Positions 32,531-40,912 of a stretch of 64,000 bases of DNA are shown piece by piece. Position 1 is the stretch's first letter. Every line of letters begins with the position of its first letter. The notes under the pieces were generated by a model. The model was given only the letters and a program-made list of their open reading frames with translations. It did not search any database and was not told where the DNA came from. The position numbers and the translations under genes were made by a program. The stretch is from Paraburkholderia aromaticivorans (GTDB lineage: Bacteria; Pseudomonadota; Gammaproteobacteria; Burkholderiales; Burkholderiaceae). The DNA lies in assembly GCF_002278075.1 (NCBI RefSeq), contig NZ_CP022990.1, positions 1,674,001-1,738,000 on the forward strand, written 5' to 3'.

Positions 32531-33406
32531 ATGTCATTGGAACCGGACCAGGTGTGTCCAGCGACTTTGCGCGGAAGCGGAAGCGGAAGCGGAAGCCTAA
32601 GCGGGAGCGGCACGGCGCGCGAACTTGAAGGCGCTGTTGAACGCATCGCCGAAGGCGCCGCTGGCCACACTGCCGTGCACGCACTCCGCATCGCGGACAC
32701 GGCTGTCGCGGCACCGGCGTTCCGGTGCCATCCGCTGACACGCAACCGGCCGTACGACGTTACGGCACCGCGCGGCGGCGAGTTGCATCTGTGGCGATTC
32801 CGCTGCGAATGGCTGCCCGTGCCCGTACAGGAAGGCGATAGCTGGCTTTCGAAAACCGAGCGCGAGCGCGCGCGGCTGCATCCCAACGCCGCGCTGCGCA
32901 AACGCTTTGTCGGCGCGCGCGTGGTGGTGCGCTGGATCGTCGGGAACCTGTTCGACACCGCGCCGCACGCCGTCGATCTGCAAGACGACGGCAACGAGAA
33001 ACTGCGTGCGCGTCATCCCGGCGACGGCCGCGGCATCACGATCGATATCGCGTACGGCGGTATCTGGATCATGATCGGCGTTGCGTCGGCGACGCTCGGA
33101 TTGGGTGTCGTCGTGCCCTCGCCCGGCGCGGCCCCCGACGAGACGCCGCAAGCATCGCGCCGGCGTGCTCGCTATGCCAGCCTGTGCAACGCGTTGCGCT
33201 ACGCGCCTGTCGATATCGATACCGAAATGCTGTTCAGTCCCACCGCAACCGGTGCGTTCGATCTCGCGGAATATGGCCGCTGGCACGTGCTCGACGTGCC
33301 GATGGCCGGCAAGATTCGTGCGGCGGTCGCAGTGGCTCAACCGCTCATCCAGGTGCACACGTTTGGCTGGCCGAAGACTTTGGTATTCGGAGACGCAATC
33401 GCGTAA
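32531..33406 (+). CDS. Phosphopantetheinyl-transferase-like protein lacking catalytic residues
   Basis: In this 291-aa protein residues 85-195 follow the Sfp-type transferase pattern: LHLWRFRCEW, SKTERERARLHPNAALRKRF, VGARVVVRWIVGNLF. The two positions that define activity are replaced: DIAYGG (172-177) stands where NVSHSG is expected and GVVVP (192-196) where GVDIE is expected, and no W-x-x-K-E-A follows. The N-terminus has a low-complexity GSGSGSGSLSGSG tract encoded by a hexanucleotide repeat. It is therefore a probable pseudoenzyme or carrier-binding protein. An intact transferase is encoded convergently 18 bp away. The link to the family is my reading of a weak similarity. Confidence 0.6.
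   Translation: MSLEPDQVCPATLRGSGSGSGSLSGSGTARELEGAVERIAEGAAGHTAVHALRIADTAVAAPAFRCHPLTRNRPYDVTAPRGGELHLWRFRCEWLPVPVQEGDSWLSKTERERARLHPNAALRKRFVGARVVVRWIVGNLFDTAPHAVDLQDDGNEKLRARHPGDGRGITIDIAYGGIWIMIGVASATLGLGVVVPSPGAAPDETPQASRRRARYASLCNALRYAPVDIDTEMLFSPTATGAFDLAEYGRWHVLDVPMAGKIRAAVAVAQPLIQVHTFGWPKTLVFGDAIA
32573..32596 (+). repeat. Hexanucleotide tandem repeat (GGAAGC x4)
   Basis: Four perfect GGAAGC units encode part of the Gly-Ser tract of the transferase-like protein, followed by degenerate copies. Length changes keep the frame. Confidence 0.85.
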
Positions 33407-33424
33407 TGCATGGCGCGGCCGCGA

Positions 33425-34120
33425 TTACCGGAGCGCGATCTCCGACCATGCGACGCAAGCGGCGTAACCGCCCGGCGCCGCCAGCCAGTGCGCGCCGACT
33501 TCACGCATGTCGTCGGGAATCCGGTTGCGCAGCGTCACGCGCGTGCTTTCGCGCGGCAGCACCGTCAGATGTTGCAGTCCACGCGTGATGCCAACGCCTG
33601 TTGTCTTGACGAGCGCCTCCTTGGCGACCCATGCGTCGTAAAACGCAGCAGCTTGCCAGGCGGCGTCGAGCCGTTCTATCCATGCGGCTTCCTCCGGATC
33701 GAGCGTCAAGGCCGCAATCGAATGCCAATCGAATCTGTCGCTGTGCAGTTCGATATCGACGCCGACGCGCCGAACCGGCGACATTGCAACCAGGCCATGC
33801 GCGCCCGCATGCGACACGTTGAAATCGACACGATTCGAATCCGCGAGATGAGGACGGTGGTTGACATCGACTGTAAAACGCACGGCATGTGCCGCAATGC
33901 CGAGCGCTTGCGCGAGTCGTTCTCGCAGCGCGGCACGCACGGTGGCGAAACGCAACGCGTCTTCATGGCGGCGAAAGTTGCGGGCTCGCGTGCGTTCGTC
34001 GTCGCTAAGCGACGAGAAAAACGGCGCGTCCAGCGACACAGCGAAGTCGATGTCGATTCGCCACAAGGCAATGTCGGACGGGCCGTCGTGCGGCAGCGGA
34101 ACAGGGTCGATGGAAGGCAT
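33425..34120 (-). CDS. 4'-phosphopantetheinyl transferase, Sfp type
   Basis: The 231-aa enzyme shows all motifs: NVSHAGAHGLVAMS (101-114), VGVDIE with metal ligands Asp122/Glu124, and WVAKEALVKTTGVG (164-177) with the catalytic Glu-Ala context. It transfers phosphopantetheine from CoA to carrier proteins of non-ribosomal peptide, polyketide or related systems. No carrier-protein gene is in the window. Convergent with the pseudo-transferase gene, separated by 18 bp. Confidence 0.92.
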   Translation of the reverse strand: MPSIDPVPLPHDGPSDIALWRIDIDFAVSLDAPFFSSLSDDERTRARNFRRHEDALRFATVRAALRERLAQALGIAAHAVRFTVDVNHRPHLADSNRVDFNVSHAGAHGLVAMSPVRRVGVDIELHSDRFDWHSIAALTLDPEEAAWIERLDAAWQAAAFYDAWVAKEALVKTTGVGITRGLQHLTVLPRESTRVTLRNRIPDDMREVGAHWLAAPGGYAACVAWSEIALR

Positions 34121-34205
34121 CGTGAAGATTCGGACGGTCTACGGGCTGTCGCGACAGACTACACGCGACTCTACCCGATTATCCCGTCCGATCCGGCACG
34201 CGTCT

Positions 34206-35534
34206 TCACGCGCGCTCGACGTTTTTCGGTACGCCGAGCAACATGGCCACGCCGCTGACGAACAGCAACGCGGTCAGTACATACAGCGCGTTGTCCATGC
34301 TGCCGGTGTGCACCTTGATCAGACCGATCACCCACGGGCTGACAATACCGCTGGTAATGCCGATGCTGCTGATCAGCGCGATCCCGGCCGCCGCCGCGGC
34401 GCCGGACAGATAGCCCGACGGCACCGTCCAGAAAATCGGCAACGCGGCGAAGATCAACACTGCGGCCAGCGAGAGAATCGCGAGCATCGCGGGAAAGCTG
34501 CTCAGATGAAGCGTCAGCAACGAGAGCGCCACGCCGCCGCCAATCGTGCAAACCGCGAAATGCCGGCGACGTTCACCCCGGCGGTCCGAATGACGCGCGA
34601 TCAGAATCAGCCCCACCGCGCCGATCGCATTGGGAATCACCGTGTACAGGCTGATGGCGAGGACGTCGTGAACGCCGAAGTCGCGAATCATCAGCGGCAT
34701 CCAGAAGTTCAGCGTGAGCGAGGCGCAGGTCAGCGAAAAGTACACGAACGCGAACAGGTACACCCGCGGATTGCGCAACGCCTCCATGAACGAGCGGGAC
34801 GAATGCGCTTCAGTCGAAGGACGGCGCTCTTCGTCGCGTTGCGCAATCAACTGCGCCTTTTCCGCGGCGGTAAGCCATGCGGCGTGCTGCGGGCCGTCCA
34901 CCAGATAGAACGCGGCCAGCAGACCGAGCACGATGGCGGGCGCGCCTTCGATCGCGAACATCCATTGCCAGCCGAACAAGCCCAGCACCCCGCCCATATC
35001 GCGCATGATCCAGCCGGACACCAGTCCGCCCAGCACCCCGGCCACCGCCACGCCGGCAAAGAAGATCGACAGCACGGCCGCGCGCCGCCGCGCCGGATAC
35101 CAGTAGGTCAGATACAGCACGATGCCGGGAAAGAAGCCTGCTTCGAACACGCCGAGCATGAAGCGCAACACATAGAAGTGCGTGGGCCTCGACACCAGCA
35201 TCATGCCGACCGACGCGATGCCCCACAGCAACATGATCCGCGTGAACGTGCGGCGTGCGCCGAAACGCGCGAGCAGCATGTTGCTCGGCACTTCGCACAG
35301 CACGTATCCAACGTAGAAGACCGCCGCGCCGAGCCCGTACATCGCATCGCTGAAGCCGAGGTCGTGCTTCATCTGCAATTGCGCAAAACCGATATTGATG
35401 CGATCGAGAAACGACACGACATAGCAGAGAAACAGAAAAGGAATGATCCGTAACGAGACCTTGCGATACAACAGGTCGTCGTGCGCGGCAGCGGATGCGC
35501 CCGGCTCGAGCGCGCGGGCGAGGGATTGGCTCAT
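34206..35534 (-). CDS. MFS transporter, anion:cation symporter (ACS) family
   Basis: A 442-aa, 12-TM protein with ACS signatures: FLFLCYVVSFLDRINIGFAQ in TM1, VPSNMLLARFGARR and RFMLGVFEAGFFPGIVLYLT. Members import organic anions such as aromatic acids, tartrate or glucarate. TTTGGAG precedes the ATG. It is the last gene of the MBL-FAD-DUF2783-MFS set, 193 bp after the DUF2783 gene, and probably brings in the substrate of the monooxygenase. Confidence 0.9.
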   Translation of the reverse strand: MSQSLARALEPGASAAAHDDLLYRKVSLRIIPFLFLCYVVSFLDRINIGFAQLQMKHDLGFSDAMYGLGAAVFYVGYVLCEVPSNMLLARFGARRTFTRIMLLWGIASVGMMLVSRPTHFYVLRFMLGVFEAGFFPGIVLYLTYWYPARRRAAVLSIFFAGVAVAGVLGGLVSGWIMRDMGGVLGLFGWQWMFAIEGAPAIVLGLLAAFYLVDGPQHAAWLTAAEKAQLIAQRDEERRPSTEAHSSRSFMEALRNPRVYLFAFVYFSLTCASLTLNFWMPLMIRDFGVHDVLAISLYTVIPNAIGAVGLILIARHSDRRGERRRHFAVCTIGGGVALSLLTLHLSSFPAMLAILSLAAVLIFAALPIFWTVPSGYLSGAAAAAGIALISSIGITSGIVSPWVIGLIKVHTGSMDNALYVLTALLFVSGVAMLLGVPKNVERA

Positions 35535-35727
35535 CGGTTATCTCCAAACGTGAGGGTCCAACGGACCCGTTGGGTCCGGCGTCTTGATGCGCCGCGTTGT
35601 TGTCTGTTACTGAAAAAAGGCAGGCGAGCTTGTCGATACGCCGCGTTGCCTTGTTGGATTGCGTGGCTCGAACGGCCACGCGTGTTTTCCGTTGACTCGT
35701 ACGGGTTCGAGTTCGCCCAGACCCGGC

Positions 35728-35967
35728 TCAGGCCGCCAACGGATGCGCCTGCGCGTCTTGAACCGCCGGAACGTCGACCACGCCCGCGCGGGCATACCGC
35801 ATCGCTTCGAGCAGCGTGGCGTGATCGCCGATATGGTTGGCGAGCAGCAGGATCAGTTGCGCATTCGCCGACTGGCTCTGCGCATCGTCCAGATCCCGAT
35901 GCATGTCGATCAGCGCCTCGTAGAAATCGTCGGGGCGGGCGAGATTCGGTTGCGTGTTCAGTGCCAT
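35728..35967 (-). CDS. DUF2783 small protein
   Basis: The 79-aa helical protein (RPDDFYEALIDMHRDLDDAQ, SANAQLILLLANHIGDHATL) matches DUF2783, a family found beside FAD-dependent aromatic monooxygenases. AGGAGACAG precedes the ATG. It starts 63 bp after the monooxygenase gene on the same strand. It could be an accessory or regulatory subunit; its role is unknown. Confidence 0.85.
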   Translation of the reverse strand: MALNTQPNLARPDDFYEALIDMHRDLDDAQSQSANAQLILLLANHIGDHATLLEAMRYARAGVVDVPAVQDAQAHPLAA

Positions 35968-36030
35968 GTCTGTCTCCTGCTATTTTTTTCCGATGCGGCG
36001 CGTGCTACGCGAGCCGCTTTTGCCGTACGT

Positions 36031-37740
36031 TCAAGCCGTGCCTTCGACGTACAACGCGCGTTTCAATGCGGACTCGACATCGACCGCGGCGAGTTGCCGC
36101 CAGCGCGCGCAAACGTGCTGATCCGGACGAATCAGGTAGAACGTGCCCGGCTTCGCGTCATAGCGCGAGTGAGCCAGCCCTTCGATGTCGTGCGCGACCT
36201 GAGCGCCGGCAGGCGCGCCGTGCTGCTCGACGTCGCGCGTCACCACGACGAGCTTCACCGGAATCGGTCCGCTACGCAACGCATCCAATGCGGCCTGCGT
36301 AGCCTGATCGACGCCTTGCTCGCCGCAGAACAGCACACCCGTGAATTGCTGGCCGAGTTGCTGCAGCAGCCACGCCGGCTGTCCCGCCACCTGCACCGGC
36401 GCATCCACGCACGACGCGCCCGGCACCATCGCCCCTTCGAAGGGGTCACTGTCCGGTGTATTCAGCGGCGAATCGCGTAACACCGCCGGCACCGACAGCC
36501 GGCCGCTGTTGGTCAATTGCCGCGCGAACGGATGATGACGCGAGAGCTTCAGCACCGCGTCGCGAAATACGCGGCTCACGGGGCTCTTCGGTGTAATGAA
36601 ATCGGTGGAACGCGTGGAATTGCGGATGTTTTCGTCAGCCGCGAATTCGCGCTCGCTGGCATAGGTGTCGAGCAAAGCGTCGGAGGCTTTGCCTTCGAGC
36701 ACCATCGCCAGTTTCCACGCGAGGTTTTCCGCGTCCTGCACGCCGCTATTCGCACCGCGTGCGCCGAACGGCGACACGCCATGCGCCGAGTCACCGGCGA
36801 ACAGCACGTTGCCATGACGGAAGCGGTCCATGCGCAAACACGAAAAGGTGTAGACGCTGACCCATTCCAGCTCGAACTTCGCGTCCGGCCCGAGCAACGC
36901 GCGCACACGCGGGATCACGCGCTCCGGCGTTTTTTCCAGCACCGGATCCGCGTCCCAGCCCAACTGGAAATCGATCCGCCACACGTTATCCGGCTGACGA
37001 TGCAGCAGCACCGATTGATTCGGATGAAACGGCGGATCGAACCAGAACCACCGTTCAGTGGGAAACTCGGCTTCCATCTTGACGTCGGCGATCAGGAAGC
37101 GGTCTTTGAACGTCACGCCTTTGCTGTCGAGTCCCATCAGGTTGCGGATCGGGCTGCGCGAGCCGTCGGCGGCGACCACATAGCGGCCGCGCAACGCATA
37201 TTGACCGTGAGGCGTCTCGACGGTCAGCGTCACGCTGGTGTCCTCAGTGCCGGACGTACCGTTCTGCTGCACGCCCACCACTTTGCTTTTCCAGCGGATC
37301 TCGAGATTGGGCATCTCCTGCGCGCGTTCGAGCAGAAAGCCTTCGACGTAGTACTGCTGCAGGTTGATGAACGCGGGCCGGTTGTGGCCCGCTTCCGGTT
37401 GCAGATTGAACGTGTAGACCAACTCGTCTTTCAGGAACACCTTGCCGACATTCCAGCTGACGCCCTTGTCCACCATTCGCTGACCGCAACCCAGGCGGTC
37501 GAAAATATCGAGCGAGCGCTTCGAAAAGCAGATCGCGCGCGAGCCGGTGGACAGCGAACAGTCGTCGTCGACCAGCACGACCGGCACGCCCTGCTGCGCG
37601 ATATCGATCGCGGTGGCGAGACCCACCGGGCCCGCGCCGACCACGATCACGGGATAGACCGTCTGCTCCGCGCCGTCTTGCGCGCTTTGTTCGCGGCACG
37701 GCTGGTATTCGAACGACAGCGTCTGGTAGTTGGTGCTCAT
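36031..37740 (-). CDS. FAD-dependent aromatic monooxygenase (MhpA/PheA-like)
   Basis: The 569-aa protein has the dinucleotide-binding motif VVGAGPVGLATAIDIAQQG (about 33-51), the DG-type motif VVAADGSRSPIRNLMGLD, and GDSAHGVSPFGARGANSGVQ (the GD motif binding FAD ribityl). It has the length and C-terminal thioredoxin-like extension of phenol/3-(3-hydroxyphenyl)propionate hydroxylases. Likely reaction: NAD(P)H-dependent ring hydroxylation. GGACGGAG precedes the ATG. The actual substrate cannot be told; no ring-cleavage gene is adjacent. Confidence 0.9.
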   Translation of the reverse strand: MSTNYQTLSFEYQPCREQSAQDGAEQTVYPVIVVGAGPVGLATAIDIAQQGVPVVLVDDDCSLSTGSRAICFSKRSLDIFDRLGCGQRMVDKGVSWNVGKVFLKDELVYTFNLQPEAGHNRPAFINLQQYYVEGFLLERAQEMPNLEIRWKSKVVGVQQNGTSGTEDTSVTLTVETPHGQYALRGRYVVAADGSRSPIRNLMGLDSKGVTFKDRFLIADVKMEAEFPTERWFWFDPPFHPNQSVLLHRQPDNVWRIDFQLGWDADPVLEKTPERVIPRVRALLGPDAKFELEWVSVYTFSCLRMDRFRHGNVLFAGDSAHGVSPFGARGANSGVQDAENLAWKLAMVLEGKASDALLDTYASEREFAADENIRNSTRSTDFITPKSPVSRVFRDAVLKLSRHHPFARQLTNSGRLSVPAVLRDSPLNTPDSDPFEGAMVPGASCVDAPVQVAGQPAWLLQQLGQQFTGVLFCGEQGVDQATQAALDALRSGPIPVKLVVVTRDVEQHGAPAGAQVAHDIEGLAHSRYDAKPGTFYLIRPDQHVCARWRQLAAVDVESALKRALYVEGTA

Positions 37741-37794
37741 CTTGTGTCTCCGTCCTTCTCCGCTCTGCCTTGTATTGCGATGCGTCCGTTCCGG

Positions 37795-38754
37795 TCAGGC
37801 TTGCAGCGCGTCCCACATTTCCTTGTCGCGTTGCGCGGTCCAGATGCGCGGATGCGTGATGCCGCTCGCCTCGTCGAATGCACGCGACACGTCGAACGGC
37901 AGGCAGTGCTCGTAGATGAACACGTGGCCGAACTTCGGATCCATCGCCTTGCGCGTATGCGCCATCGCGGCCTTCAGATCGAGTTTCTGTTCGACGGCTT
38001 CACGGCCTTGCTGCAGCAACGTGGTGACGAAGTCCTTCGTGTAATCCAGACCCTTGTTGACGTCTTCCGGCGTGGTCAGCGCGGGACCGCGGCCCGGCAC
38101 GAGCTTCTCGGCCTTCAGCGCGCGCAACGCTTCGAGCGTGGCCGGCCATTGTTCGAGTTGTGCGTCGCCGCAGTAGCAGGCTGCGTCGTACTCGACCAGG
38201 TCGCCGGAGAACAGCACCTTCTGCGACGGCAGCCACACCACCGTATCGCCCTTGGTGTGACCCGCGCCGAGATGCGCGATACGCACTTCGAGCTTGCCGA
38301 GAAACAGCGTCATTTCCTTTTCGAACACGAGCGTGGGCCACGTCAAACCCGGCACCGTTTCGACACCCGCGAACAGACGCGGGAAGCGCTCGATCTCCGA
38401 TTTCATGTCCGCTTCGCCGCGCTCGACGATCATTTCGTACGTGCCGCGGCTCGCGATCACTTCCTGCGCGCCTTCCTCGAAGTATGCCGACGCGCCGAGC
38501 ACGCGCACCGCGTGGTAATGCGACAGCACCACGTACTTGATCGGTTTATCCGTGACGCTGCGAATCTTCGCGATGAGGTCTTGCGCCATGGCCGGCGTAG
38601 CGGTGGTGTCGACGATCAGCACGCCGTCGTCGCCGATGATCACGCCCGAATTCGGGTCGCCTTCAGCGGTGTACGCGTACGCGTTCTCGGACAACCTGGT
38701 CCACGTGACTTTCTTGACTTCCAGATCGGCCTGGGATGCGAATGCCTTTGCCAT
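37795..38754 (-). CDS. MBL-fold metallo-hydrolase with altered metal motif
   Basis: The 319-aa protein follows the metallo-beta-lactamase fold (VLIVDTTATPAMA, VVLSHYHAVRVLGAS, IAHLGAGHTKGDTVVWLP, VLFSGDLVEYDAACY). In place of HxHxDH it has HYHAVR (79-84): both His of the first pair are present, but the Asp and the third His are absent. The later His and Asp ligands are retained. It may bind a single metal or act differently. GGGAGACAC lies upstream of ATG 38754. First gene of the monooxygenase operon, behind a consensus promoter and an IclR-type operator. Confidence 0.88.
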   Translation of the reverse strand: MAKAFASQADLEVKKVTWTRLSENAYAYTAEGDPNSGVIIGDDGVLIVDTTATPAMAQDLIAKIRSVTDKPIKYVVLSHYHAVRVLGASAYFEEGAQEVIASRGTYEMIVERGEADMKSEIERFPRLFAGVETVPGLTWPTLVFEKEMTLFLGKLEVRIAHLGAGHTKGDTVVWLPSQKVLFSGDLVEYDAACYCGDAQLEQWPATLEALRALKAEKLVPGRGPALTTPEDVNKGLDYTKDFVTTLLQQGREAVEQKLDLKAAMAHTRKAMDPKFGHVFIYEHCLPFDVSRAFDEASGITHPRIWTAQRDKEMWDALQA

Positions 38755-38890
38755 GATGCGTGTCTCCCTCAAAAGTTGGACGTGAGGCGAGACGGCCGGC
38801 TGCGCGCATGCCGCGCGGGCTGACGGTGTTGGAAGATTGTCTCGCCCCGTATTGGATTCTGTAACTGCGCCGGTGTGTCGGGGTGAATGC

Positions 38891-38920
38891 ATCTTAGGAC
38901 GGCGCCAGTTTATTTGTCAA
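38891..38920 (-). promoter_or_regulatory. Sigma-70 promoter of the MBL-FAD operon
   Basis: On the minus strand a perfect TTGACA (38920-38915) and TAAGAT (38896-38891) are separated by 18 bp. The operator dyad covers the -35. Confidence 0.75.
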
Positions 38921-38947
38921 TAGCGAAATGTATCGCTATACGCAAAT
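38912..38947. promoter_or_regulatory. Extended dyad operator, probable IclR-type site
   Basis: ATTTG-N3-ATAGCGA-N6-TCGCTAT-N3-CAAAT is perfectly symmetrical over 36 bp (12 bp per arm). It lies between the divergent IclR genes and the MBL operon and overlaps the -35 of the latter. Confidence 0.75.
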
Positions 38948-39037
38948 TCTCAGAAGCCTAGGATGTGGGCAGACAGGTGCGGTCCTTGGCCGAGGCCTTC
39001 GGTTAACATGAACCCTTTTTAACGGACGAGCGCAGGT

Positions 39038-39895
39038 GTGAGCAAAGCAGCGAAATCGGCCACAAGCCAAGGCACGGGCGGCCGCGAGACGGCGGACGGC
39101 GGCAAGACGCAGCGTGGCATCCAGAGCGTCGAAGTGGGCGGCCGCGTGTTGCTGGCGCTCGCGCAGGCGCGCGCGCCGCTCGCCTTGTCCGACCTCGCCA
39201 CCGCCGCGCAGATCGCGCCGGGGCAAGCGCATGCGTACCTGGTGAGCTTGAGCCGGCTCGGTCTGATCAAGCGCGACGAGCTGTCGGGCCGGTATGAACC
39301 CGGTCCCCTGGCGCTGCGGCTCGGCTTGCTGCATCTGGAGAATCAGCCGGCGTTCCGCGCCGCCGTGCCGCGCGTGGCCGCGTTGGCCGAAGCGATCGGC
39401 TTCAGCGTCGCGATCTGTATTGCCGGGCCGCAAGGGCCGACCATCGTCCGCTATGAGCACGCGGGCTTTCCGCTGCACGTCAATTTGCACGTGGGTACGG
39501 TCATGTCGCTGCCGGCTACCTCGACGGGACGCGTGTTTTGCGCGTTTCTGCCGCGCGAGGTGCGCGACGGCATGTGGGCGAATCAGTCCGGTGCGGCCAA
39601 TCGCGCCATGACGCCGCCTGATGAAAGCGCCGCCTTCGAGGCCGCCCTGGACGCGATCCGCGCGCGCGGCCTGGAAAGCAGCGTGGATGCGCCAAGTCCG
39701 GGTATCAGCAGTCTGAGTGCGCCGGTGCTGGACGCCGACGGCCGCCTGTCGCTCGCGCTGACGGTGATCGGCTCGAGCGGCGTTATCGACGTCGCCGCCG
39801 ACGGTCCGATCGCGCGTGCGCTGCTGGCCACGGCGCGCGAGATCGGCGCCCGGTTGGCGACTCAAACCTCCTTGTTAGCGTCTTCCGCAACGTGA
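39038..39895 (+). CDS. IclR-family transcriptional regulator 1
   Basis: The 285-aa protein has an IclR winged helix (GIQSVEVGGRVLLALAQARA, LSDLATAAQIAPGQAHAYLV) and a GAF-like effector domain (about 105-270). GTG 39038 is the start; a moderate GCAGG lies upstream. It overlaps the second IclR gene by 4 bp (GTGA). Divergent from the monooxygenase operon, with the operator in between, so it probably controls that operon in response to its aromatic substrate or product. Confidence 0.9.
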   Translation: MSKAAKSATSQGTGGRETADGGKTQRGIQSVEVGGRVLLALAQARAPLALSDLATAAQIAPGQAHAYLVSLSRLGLIKRDELSGRYEPGPLALRLGLLHLENQPAFRAAVPRVAALAEAIGFSVAICIAGPQGPTIVRYEHAGFPLHVNLHVGTVMSLPATSTGRVFCAFLPREVRDGMWANQSGAANRAMTPPDESAAFEAALDAIRARGLESSVDAPSPGISSLSAPVLDADGRLSLALTVIGSSGVIDVAADGPIARALLATAREIGARLATQTSLLASSAT

Positions 39896-40788
39896 CCGAT
39901 TCTCTCGACACCCCTCACGCCACCTCCGCCGACGCGAAACCGCAGCGCGGCATCCAGTCGCTCGATAGCACCGGCGAACTGCTGGCGGCGCTGGTCGCGG
40001 CGGCGCGGCCATTGAGCCTGCGCGATCTTGCGGCGGCGGCCGGCATGCCGCCGGCGAAGGCGTTTCCGCACCTGGTGAGTCTGCTAAAAATCGGCTTGCT
40101 CGATCGCGATGCGTCCGGCTGCTTCGAAGCCGGGCCGCTCGCGCTGGAGCTGGGACTGATCGGATTGCAGCGCTTGTCGCCGACACGCGAAGCGGAACCC
40201 GAGGTGGTCGAGCTCGCGGCGTCGACGGGCATGAGCGTGGCGATGGCGGTGCTCGGGCCGCTTGGGCCGACCGTCGTGCGTCTGGAGGAATCGGCGCGGC
40301 CGTTGCACGTGAGCCTGCGGGTCGGGACGGTGATGTCGCTGGTGAATACGGCGATAGGCCGCGTGTTTGCCGCCTATGTCGCGGACGACGTGCGCGCCGG
40401 TTTGCTCGCGCAGGATCATCTGCGGTTGGCGGGAGCGGAGACGGCGGAGGTTTTTGCCGGGAACGCCGCGTCAGCGGGCGAAGCTCAGGTCCGGGGCGGC
40501 ACGGACGCAGCGTGCGCGCCGCCGCCGCTGACTCGCGCCTACGCGCAGCGGCTTGCGCAAGTCCGCGCGGACGGGATCGATACGGCGCTCAGCCGCCCCG
40601 TGCCGGGCATCGACACGCTGGCCGCGCCGGTGCTGGATCATACGGGCAGCATCTGCCTCGTTCTCGCGTTGATGGGGCCGAGCGGCAGCTTTGACAGTGA
40701 ATTGGCCGGCGGGCCGGCGCAGACGTTGCGCGCCGCGACAATGCGGTTATCGCGGCGCTTTGGATGGATGGCGGCCCCCGTCGAATAA
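39892..40788 (+). CDS. IclR-family transcriptional regulator 2
   Basis: The 298-aa paralogue of the preceding protein shares GIQSLDSTGELLAALVAAAR, LRDLAAAAGMPPAKAFPHLV and the PLHVSLRVGTVMSL core. An Ala/Gly-rich insert near 180-205 (AEVFAGNAASAGEAQVRGGT) lies between the effector-domain halves. Its GTG start overlaps the upstream stop, so the two are translationally coupled. The pair could form heteromers on the long operator. Confidence 0.88.
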   Translation: MTDSLDTPHATSADAKPQRGIQSLDSTGELLAALVAAARPLSLRDLAAAAGMPPAKAFPHLVSLLKIGLLDRDASGCFEAGPLALELGLIGLQRLSPTREAEPEVVELAASTGMSVAMAVLGPLGPTVVRLEESARPLHVSLRVGTVMSLVNTAIGRVFAAYVADDVRAGLLAQDHLRLAGAETAEVFAGNAASAGEAQVRGGTDAACAPPPLTRAYAQRLAQVRADGIDTALSRPVPGIDTLAAPVLDHTGSICLVLALMGPSGSFDSELAGGPAQTLRAATMRLSRRFGWMAAPVE

Positions 40789-40912
40789 TCGCTTTTCTGG
40801 AGAACTGCCTGTTTGCAATCGTGTTGCGAGCCGGTTAAACGAAACTGCGGGAGCTTTGGTCCTGCCTTCCCGCCGGCACGCGCATGGATCACCACCACGG
40901 CGCCGCCCTCCC

